From NCBI GenBank assembly GCA_964593865.1, contig CAZQKE010000055.1, positions 1 to 26,351 of the forward strand: DNA of 26,351 nt, in the 5' to 3' direction. Of this stretch, positions 7,295 to 15,500 are shown in pieces. The number at the start of each line of letters is the position of its first letter. Positions within the stretch are counted from its first letter, which is position 1. The notes beneath the pieces were generated by a model. It saw only the letters and a list, made by a program, of their open reading frames with translations, did not search any database and was not told the origin of the DNA. Source of the DNA: CAZQKE01 sp964593865. GTDB lineage: Bacteria > Chloroflexota > Anaerolineae > JAAYZQ01. The position numbers were made by a program, and so were the translations under genes.

Positions 7295-8842
7295 CTACGG
7301 ATTGGCTACAATGCCGCCGGGGTGACATCGGCTGCACAGGACATCCTGGTGGCAGTTGTAGCAGATCTGATCGCCGGTGCGACGGTACTCGTCGGCATGG
7401 GTGTAGAGCATGTCAGGCGGGTGCCTCAGGCTATGACATGCCTCGTTTTGACAAAAGCCCTTCCCGTGGCACTGATAGCACTCCTCCCGCTCGGCAGGGG
7501 TCGTGGTACGGTGCTCAATGGTATAGCGAAAGTCGGCGTGGGAGTCGGGAACACGACCGACGACGACAGGGGCCTCAATGAGCATATCGCTGCCCCGCCC
7601 GACGATGGGCACGGTGTGACACAGGTTGCACTTGACGCTGACAACCTCTACCTCTTTGCCTTCGGGGTCCACACGGGCATGTTTACCGTCGTGGCAGCGG
7701 AAACAACCGGGGAAGGGAGAGTGCCGCTCGTTGTTGGGATTGGCCTGCCAATCCAGGTTCATATCGGGGAATGTGGTTTCGTCAAAGATCTTTTTCAATT
7801 CGTACAGAGCGGCGTTGAGGGTTGCCCGGTCGTTGTTGTACACCTGGGGATAGTTGGTGCGGTAAAATTCGGCCAAACCGTCAATGGCAGCATGGGCTTC
7901 TTCTGTGCTCTCGTATTTGGCCGAAAGCACCTCCACCCCTTTGGCCCGGATGTAGGGCAACGTCGCCGAAATCCTGCCGTCGCTGATGGCCCTGTCCACC
8001 ATCACGTCGGGCGGCGGGATCAGGTGCGCAGCGCGATTGTGACAGTCAATGCAGTCCATCTGTCGTATCTCACCGTTGGCGCGGGCCTCTTCCACAAAGG
8101 AGGTCTGGGCCATGGTGAGCATGTCGCGGGCGTAATACTCTTTCAGCGTCCCGTCCTCCTGCTCCGCACCGATCCAGAGAATGACCTGGCGTTGCTCATC
8201 GGCAGGAATGTAATAGACGGGGTTCTTGATGTGCCAGTGGATGCCCTCGCTCCCCTCGGAGCTATCCTTCCATCCCCCCATTTTGAGGATGAGGGTTGAC
8301 TGGACGGGGGTATTGGCCTCATCGTCGTCATGGTGAAGGATCAATTTGATGATGTTATCCTTGAACGCCGTCGGGGTGTGACACTCCTCACACGTTTCCC
8401 GCGCCGGGCGCAGGTTCTCGACGGGACTTTTGATCGGCTTCTCATAAGTATCGGTGATGGCATAGTACAGGCTCTTCATGCCGTCCACTTTGGCACGGAG
8501 GAAATATTCCACCCCCGCCCCGATATGGCACTCGGCGCAGCTCACGTTGGCATGGGGCGACGCTTCGTAACGGGTGTACACCGACTGCATGGGATGGCAC
8601 GTCGTGCCGCAAAATTCCGCGCTCTCGGAGTAGGCAACCACCTTGAAGCCGGCGAACAAAAAGCCGACCAGAAGCCCTAGACCGACCAGAGAGGCCAGAA
8701 ACAGATTGCGCCGATCCCGCGCCCGGCTGAGATCAATGGTAATGCGCGGCCAATGCCAGCGACGGCGTTTCTTTTTCTCCTTCTTTGCCGGAGTCGACTC
8801 CGCTACTGCGCCTTTTCCGTTCAAAGCTTTAAACAGATTCAT
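7295..8842 (-). CDS. NapC/NirT-like membrane multiheme cytochrome c
   Basis: 515 residues. A lysine/arginine-rich cytoplasmic N-terminus (20-45) and one transmembrane helix (about 47-69) lead into heme sites CGTTCHPM (78-85, CX3CH with a following Met) and CAECH (102-106). The sites that follow are CEECH (151-155), CIDCH (264-268), CFRCH (380-384), CNLCH (405-409), CYQCH (455-459), CQNEACH (464-470, CX4CH), CYNCH (494-498) and CSRCH (503-507). That makes 8 canonical and 2 atypical motifs. NapC/NirT/NrfH proteins take electrons from membrane quinols and pass them to extracytoplasmic cytochromes; in NrfH the first heme has a Met ligand in a CxxCHxM setting, which the first site here resembles. 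Most family members have 4-5 hemes, so this one is extended. First gene of the cytochrome operon; AGGAG abuts the ATG, with GGGG a little farther upstream. Confidence 0.87.
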   Translation of the reverse strand: MNLFKALNGKGAVAESTPAKKEKKKRRRWHWPRITIDLSRARDRRNLFLASLVGLGLLVGFLFAGFKVVAYSESAEFCGTTCHPMQSVYTRYEASPHANVSCAECHIGAGVEYFLRAKVDGMKSLYYAITDTYEKPIKSPVENLRPARETCEECHTPTAFKDNIIKLILHHDDDEANTPVQSTLILKMGGWKDSSEGSEGIHWHIKNPVYYIPADEQRQVILWIGAEQEDGTLKEYYARDMLTMAQTSFVEEARANGEIRQMDCIDCHNRAAHLIPPPDVMVDRAISDGRISATLPYIRAKGVEVLSAKYESTEEAHAAIDGLAEFYRTNYPQVYNNDRATLNAALYELKKIFDETTFPDMNLDWQANPNNERHSPFPGCFRCHDGKHARVDPEGKEVEVVSVKCNLCHTVPIVGRGSDMLIEAPVVVGRVPDSHADFRYTIEHRTTTPAEREECYQCHGKGFCQNEACHSLRHPPDMLYTHADEYRRTGDQICYNCHQDVLCSRCHPGGIVANP

Positions 8843-8861
8843 CTCCTATTCCCCAACACAA

Positions 8862-8904
8862 CCAGCCGGCCCTGCCTGCCCACCGCAACAGCAAGCCCGG
8901 CTGG
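8862..8904 (-). promoter_or_regulatory. stem-loop in the leader of the cytochrome operon
   Basis: CCAGCCGG (8862-8869) pairs with CCGGCTGG (8897-8904). A TGC/GCA pairing inside extends the stem after internal mismatches. It lies about 20 bases upstream of the NapC-like start and inside the transcript expected from the promoter at 9024-9052. It could affect translation or RNA stability; no known riboswitch is recognised. Confidence 0.35.
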
Positions 8905-9023
8905 AAAACTCGTTCCTCTCTGAGCAGCAATGCACGTCGTATCTGCAACGGACTTCCTACATCGCCAGATCCATCACAGGCCGATAGACGCGACATCTAC
9001 ACCGCCGATCAACCCGCACTGCA

Positions 9024-9052
9024 ATCTTAACCCGGAAAGAAACAATTGACAA
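9024..9052 (-). promoter_or_regulatory. sigma70-like promoter of the cytochrome operon
   Basis: On the minus strand, TTGTCA (9047-9052) is followed by a 17-base spacer and TAAGAT (9024-9029). This matches the TTGACA/TATAAT consensus at 5/6 and 4/6 with ideal spacing. Transcription would start near 9017 and give a ~175-base leader before the NapC-like gene. Confidence 0.6.
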
Positions 9053-9097
9053 TACCCTTCGGGTTAGATTTTCCCTCCCACAAAGAGCCAGAGTTTG

Positions 9098-9115
9098 CCT
9101 ACCCATATGGGTAGG
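9098..9115. promoter_or_regulatory. 18-bp perfect palindrome, candidate activator site
   Basis: CCTACCC-ATAT-GGGTAGG is perfectly symmetric. Its centre is about 90 bases upstream of the predicted transcription start of the cytochrome operon, a position typical of a dimeric activator acting upstream of the -35. The binding protein is unknown; the sequence is not the FNR/CRP consensus. Confidence 0.45.
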
Positions 9116-9517
9116 GAGGCCCATCCCCTTGCCGATTCCTCCACCATCCCGACGACGGCCCTTACCAAGCGGTTGACCGCCCACCACGATCCACCGTCGA
9201 GGATGAGAATTCGGAGTTTCGCCCCCGTCCCCTCTCCAGACCGCCTTCGGCGATCCGGGTGGGGGCGAGGGGACGCTCCGGCCGTCCGCGAACGCGCCTG
9301 AATACACAAACGGGCCGGGCACATTTGCGCACCCATGCCCGATTCGTGGACGGCCTGTAATTTCACACGGCGGGCGGTCGGCCAACGGCCCGCAGGGCGC
9401 GGCCTCAACCGCTTATTTTCCGCGAGGAAAAATCCAACTTTATGCAGGGTTGTTCAGACTTGGGGGAAAGTAACCACCGGGGAAGGATTGACACAACCAA
9501 GATTTCGCAGGTGAGGG

Positions 9518-12500
9518 TTACTCTTTGCGCAGCGGCTCCGGCGGCTGGCGGAAGAGGGAACGGACGACGGTGCGGCGGATGTTCTGCCCCAGTTCCTCAA
9601 AGAGTTCAAAGGCGCGGCGTTTGTACTCCACCAGGGGGTCGCGCTGACCAAAGGCTTCCAGGCCGATGCCCCGCCGCAGGTCCTCAATGTCGGTCAGGTA
9701 GTCGATCCACAGGCGGCTGATGGTGTGCAGCAGGACGCGCCGCTCAATGCGGCCCATGATCCGCCGCCCCAGATAGGCGACCAACAAGGCACGCCGTTCC
9801 TCATCCATCTCCTGGAAGGGGGTGTCGCCCCAATCGGCCACCACCTGCTCGCCCAGGTCCCGCAGCAGGCGACGGTAGACCTCCGGTTCCAGCTCCTCCA
9901 CCGGCTTGCGACGCAGAGCACGCAACGGCTCCTCGTCACCGGTGACGCCCAGTTCGCGCAAGATGCGGTGGACGCGGCGGCGTTGCGCCCGGTCCAGGCG
10001 GGCCAGACGCTGCCGACGCAGGTCCTCAATGTAGCGATCCCGCAGGGTCCCGATCAGCTCCCGGCGCAGGTCGGCGGGCAGATCGGCCAGGGGCCGGGCG
10101 CGGACCTTTTCCAAGCGGAGGCGGTCCTGGAACCAACCGGCGGCCTGCAAATGGGCCATGACCGCCTCCCGCTCCGGTGCGGGCAGGTCGGCCAGGCGTT
10201 GATCGCCCAATTCGGCCAGGCGCAGCGCGCCGATCTCGACGGCCAGGGCATCCAGGTCTTCGCGCCGCAACCGCCCCAGGGGGCGGTTCAGCAGCTCGGC
10301 GCGGACGGCGTCGCTCTCAAAATAGCCCATCTCCTCCAGGGAAGCCCGCAGCCCCTGACGCAGTCCCTCATCCAGGTCGGAAACGGGCGTTTCGCCGATC
10401 TCGGCGGCCAGGTGCTCGGCCAGGTCACGGACCAGGGCTTCGTACTGTTCGGCGGGCAGGTCGGCCAGGCGGCGGTCCAGGACCCGGCTGCGCTTTTGTT
10501 CATCCACAAAGTAGCCGATCTCGTCCAGGTAGCGCGTCAGGGCCGCCTGGACCTCGGCGGGCAGGTCGGCCACCGGCTTGGCGCCCAGGTCGGCCAGCAG
10601 GCAACGGCCCAACGCCCGGAGCAGGGCTTCGCCCAGGTCGGGGGGCAGGTGGGCCGGGGGCGTCTCCAACACCTGTCGCCGCCGCGCCGGGTCCACGAGA
10701 TAGTCGCCCTGCTTCAGCACATCCTCCACCACGGCGCGGAGGTCGGCGGGCAGGTCGGCGATGGGCGTCGTGGCGAGCAGATGGTCCAGGCGGGCGGCCA
10801 GGGCCGCCTCCACCGCCTGCCGGGCCTCGTCGCCGAATTCGTCCAGCCGCTGGTAGGCGAACAGTTCCTCCTTGAATTCATCGGCAAAGTAGCCCTGCGC
10901 CCGGAGAAAGACCCACACCGCCTCTCGGTCGGCGGCGGGCAGATCGGGGGGGCGTTTGTTGCGCAGCCGGACCGACCATTGGCGGCCCAGGTGACGGGCG
11001 ACGGCCCGTTGCGCTTTGTCATCCAGCTGCCCCAGGCTGCCGGTCTGGGTCAGGCGCAGGCGGGCGGCCCGGTCGGTCAGCAGGCCCTCGGCGTCGAAAA
11101 AGGCCAGCAGGGAACGTTGCAGCTCTCCGTCCAGTTCGCGGAAGGGGGTATCGGCCAGCGAGTCCAGCTGCACCCGCCCCAGGTGCATTTCCAGGCCGTC
11201 GAGCAGGTCACCGGGCAATTGGGCCAGCGTCTTGCGTTCGTACCAGGCAACCTTGTCCTCATCCACAAAGTAGTTCAGGTCCTCCAACACCCGATGCACC
11301 AACTGCCGCGTCTCTTCCGGCAGTTCCTCCATCGTTTTGGCCGCGAGATCTGCCCGTTGGCGGGCCAGCACTTCCCGGCGGACGGCGCCCACCAGGTCGC
11401 CCTGCACCGCCGCTTCCAACTCGGCCAGGCGCAGGCCGCCCAGCCGCTCCGCCTGTTCCGGGTCGGCCAACGCGCCCATCTCCTTGAGGCGGTCCAGGAC
11501 GCGGCGTTGCGTTTCCTCCGCAAGCTCGGCCAGGGGCCGACCGGCCAACTGCCGTTCGGCCAGGAAGCGGGCAAAGCCCGCCCGCACCTCTTCATCCAGC
11601 TCGGTCAGAGGGCGGGCCAGAAGGGCAGCGCGGCGCGTTTCGTCGCTAAAAAGGCCCTGCCGCTGCAACGATTCAACGACGATGCGGCGGGTGTTGACGT
11701 CCAGGTTGGCGATTTTGCGGCGGCTGAGGCGGTCGAGCCGCCGGCGGGCCAGGTGGAGGAGGGCCGCCCGCGCCGTTTCGGGGGGCAGGTCGCCCAATCG
11801 CTCGTGGACCAAAAAGTGTTGGATGCGCTCCTCATCCACAAAGCGGCGGCGGCTTTGCAAAAAGGCGATGACCGTCTCCCGTACCCCGTCCTCCAGTTCG
11901 GCGATGGGTTGCTCTTGGTGCGCCCGGATGTACCGTTCGCCCCAAAAGGCGGCCACCCGGTCGCGGGTGCGGCGGTCCCAGGCGGAGATCGGTTGCGCCA
12001 GGAGCGATTGTTTGGCCGTTTCGTCGTCCACCGTCCCCGCCCGGCGCAGGAAATCGTCCACGCGCTCCTGCAATTCGCCATCCAGTTCGCCCACGGGGGT
12101 AGCGAGTAGCCGCTCCTGCCAGGCATCGGCCAGGCGATTCAGCAACGCTTCGGCCTGGGGGAGGTCGCCCAGGCGCAGGTCCTGTTCCTCCCAGCGGTGC
12201 AGGGCAAGGATGAATTGCAGGCGGTTGTACAGGTCGGCGGGCAGGTCCTCAACCGGCTGCCGACGCAGGTCGCCCAACGCCTCCCCGCCGAGGAAGCGGA
12301 GCAGGTCGTCGTAGGTCTCGGTGTCCAGGTCGGCCAGGGAGAGGGTCCCCCAGCGTTGGAACTCCTGTTGGCCCCAAACCTGCTCCCGCTGCTCCACCGC
12401 CCAGCGCAGGGAATCCAGGATGGCGTCCCGCAGCTCGTCGGTCTCCATCTCCTGGACGTGGGCCTGGGCCAAAAAGTTGAAGGGCAGGCGGGGCGACCAG

Positions 12501-15500
12501 GTGGTGCGACGGCGGTGGCCCCGGTCATAGACCTGCCGCTGGGTAAAGTGGGCGGCCAGGAGCCATTCGGCGATGGAGGCCCAATCGGTATCGGTCAGGG
12601 CGTTGCGTGCGGCGTCGGCCTCTATCTCGTTCAATTGGCGTTGCGCCCACTTGTCGTACTCGTGGGCCACGGCCAGGTCCAGCAGGTCGGCCAGGGTGGG
12701 GATCTCCAGGTGGACGCGGTTGTTCAGTTCGCGGAGGATGGCAGGCAGGTTGTTGCCCCGTCCCCTTTTCCCCTCGACGATGGAGGCCCGCAGGCGTTCC
12801 AGGTCGCGGGCCGGCCGCCCCCCTTCGTCGCCCAGGGCGGCCAGATACCGACCGATGAGGTCGTCCAGGTATGCGCCCAAGATGTGGCCCACCAGTCGGT
12901 CCAACCGCCCATAGTCCAGGGTGCTGTGTTCCTTGACGGCGGCCACAAAGTCGGCGACCTGGGCCGCATCGGCCCCGGCGGGCGGTTCCAGGCGGTCCAG
13001 AAAGGCGCGGGCCGCCTCGTCACGGGGTTGTTTGCGGGCCAGGTCGCGCACCCGGCCCATCTCCTCGGCCAGTTTGGGGGCGGGCAGCATGGCCGGGCGC
13101 AGCCGGTCCAGGCGGATGTCGCCCGGCAGCCGGACCTGAACCCGGTCCAGCAACCCGGCGCAGGTCTGGCGGTGGAACCGGATCGCCACCTCCTCCTGCC
13201 AATAGTCGCGCAGGTCGTCCAAGTCCCCGATCTCGGTTTGCTCCTGGGCGGAGGGGAAGCTCAATTTGAGGGGGTAGGTGCGCTCCAGGTGCTGGGCCAG
13301 GCGGCGGGGGTCCAGGGGCTGGCCCCGCTCTTCCAGCAGTTGCAAATAGTCGTCAATCTTTTCGTCGAGCAGGAGCCGGTAGCGTTCCAGCCACTCGTCG
13401 TATTTCTCTTCGGTGGCCTGGGCTACCTCGGCCACCGTCCGGCGGACCTGCCGCCCGTAATCCGCCGCCGCCCGCCGGGAGAGGTCGGCCAGGGCGGTCT
13501 GCACCTGTTCCAACGGTTGACCGGCAAAGCGGTCGGCCAGGAAACCGATGGTGAAGGGCGGGAAGGCAGTCAGATGGCTGCCAAAGCGCAACGGCCCCTG
13601 GAAGGGATCGTTGGGCGAGGGCAAGATCAGGGGGACCACATCGTCCAGCCCGGCAAAGAGGACGCGCCGCCGGTCCGGATCTTCGCCGATCTTGTCCAGG
13701 TATTCATCCACCTGCCATTCCAGCATCCGCCACACTTCGGGGCGCAGGTCGTCGCTTTGCAGGATGCGCAGCCGTTCGCCGTAGATGGTTTCCCGCTGGA
13801 GATTGAGCACATCGTCATATTCCAGCAGGTGCTTGCGGATGTCAAAGTTGTAACCTTCGACGCTGGCCTGGGCTTTTTCAATGGTTTTGCTGACCAGTTT
13901 GTGTTCAATGGGAAAATCGTCGCCGATGCTTTCCATCAGGCGGGCCAGCATTTCTTTGCGCCCAAAGCGGCGCATCAGGTCATCTTCCAGGGAGATGTAA
14001 AAGCGGGAAGAACCCGGTTCACCCTGTCGTCCGGCGCGGCCCCGGAGCTGGTTGTCAATGCGGCGGGCCTCGTGCCGCTCCGTGCCCAAGACGTGGAGGC
14101 CCCCGGCGGCCAGGACCTGTTCCCGGCGTTTGGCGTATTGGGGGTCCACTTCGGCAATGGCACTGTCCATCTGGGCCGGGGTGGCCTGGAAGGGGTTGAT
14201 GCCCCGTGCCCGGAGGACCTGGTGGGCTTTGTGGATCGTTTCGTCGGAGAGTTCGCCGCCCAATTTGATGTCCACGCCGCGCCCGGCCATGTTGGTAGCG
14301 ATGGTCACGGCCCCCGGCTCTCCGGCGCGGGCGATGATGGCTGCTTCACGGGTGTGTTCTTTGGCATTGAGGACGGAATGCGCAATGCCGTTGCGCAGGG
14401 CCTGTTCCAGGGTACGGCGGGCCGCCTCGTCCTCCAATTGGAGATAGTCGGCGATCCAGCGCAGGTTATCGGCGGAGAGCATGTTGGGGTCCAGGCCCAG
14501 GGTGCGCATCATCCGCTTCCAGGCGGCCAGGTTCATGGTTTCCAGGTTGCCGTTCATGGTGGCCCGCAGGGCATCCCGCCGGTCGCGGTCCAGGTCGGCA
14601 TCCTGTAGGGCATAGGCGATGCGGGGCGTCAGGGCGGCCATTTGCAGCCGCTCTGCATCAAGCCGCTTGCTGAGCCGCTCCGACATTTCGACGGAAGTCG
14701 TGCCGACCAGCACCGGTTGGCCCCGGCTGTGGCACTCTAAAATTTCGCGGGCCACGGCCCGCAACTTGGCCTCCTGGTTGCGATAGACCACGTCGGGGTG
14801 GTCTATGCGGATGACCGGTTTGTTGGTGGGGATGGCCAAAACTTCCAGGTTGTAGATTTTGTAAAATTCCTCGGCTTCGGTGACGGCCGTGCCGCTCATC
14901 CCGGCCAGTTTTTCGTACATGCGGAAATAGTTTTGGATGGTGATGGTAGCCGAGGTCACGTCGCGGGGGCGAATGGGCACGCCCTCTTTGGCCTCAATGG
15001 CCTGGTGCAGGCCCTCGCTCAGGCGGCGGTTGGGCATCAGCCGCCCGGTGTGCTGGTCAATGAGGATGATCTGTTTGCGCTGGCGGATGTAATCGCGGCC
15101 CTCCAAAAAGAGGACCTGGGCCTTGAGGGCCTGCTGCATGTAGTGGACGTAGCGATAGTTGGCTTCGTCATAGATGTTTTCAATACCGGTCTCCTGCTCC
15201 ACCAGGGCCAGGCCCTCGTCGGTCAGGTAGACGCTGCGCTCCTTCTCATCCAATTCATAGTGGACACCCGGTTCCAGCTTGCGGGCGATGGCGGCAAAAC
15301 GTTTGTAATCCTCCACCGGCTCGTCCGACGGCCCGGAGATGATGAGGGGGGTACGGGCTTCGTCAATAAAGATGTTGTCTACCTCGTCTACGATGGCGTA
15401 GTACAGGTCCCGCTGGACGCGGTCCTCCAACCGCAGGGCCAAGTTGTCGCGTAGGTAGTCAAAGCCGAATTCATTGTTGGTCCCGTAGGTGATGTCGGCG

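Larger units (their letters stand above)
8843..9517. other. 675-bp gap between the cytochrome operon and secA
   Basis: I see no convincing gene here; the open frames are short, proline/arginine-rich and lack family features. The gap holds a minus-strand promoter (9024-9052), an 18-bp palindrome (9098-9115), a stem-loop in the presumed 5' leader (8862-8904) and a 9-bp-stem inverted repeat (CGTCCCCTC at 9226-9234 with GAGGGGACG at 9267-9275). Around 9360-9400 the text GGCGGTCGGCCAA-CGGCCC resembles part of the repeat at 21411-21594. No clear rho-independent terminator for secA is visible. Confidence 0.6.

Noticed and set aside
7229..8299. 356-codon plus-strand frame opposite the NapC-like gene
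   Set aside because: No family features, and the minus strand carries ten heme-type motifs in a consistent frame.
9046..9070. Plus-strand promoter TTGACA...TAGATT in the cytochrome/secA gap
   Set aside because: The spacer is only 13 bases and no plus-strand gene follows.
8957..9385. 142-codon minus-strand frame upstream of the cytochrome operon
   Set aside because: Its composition is random-looking, it has no ribosome site, and the operon promoter and the palindrome lie inside it.
9725..14608. Long plus-strand open frames of ~800 residues each, opposite secA
   Set aside because: They are glutamine/glycine/alanine-rich mirror images of the GC-rich secA codons, have no recognisable domain, and the opposite strand carries intact SecA motifs at both ends.
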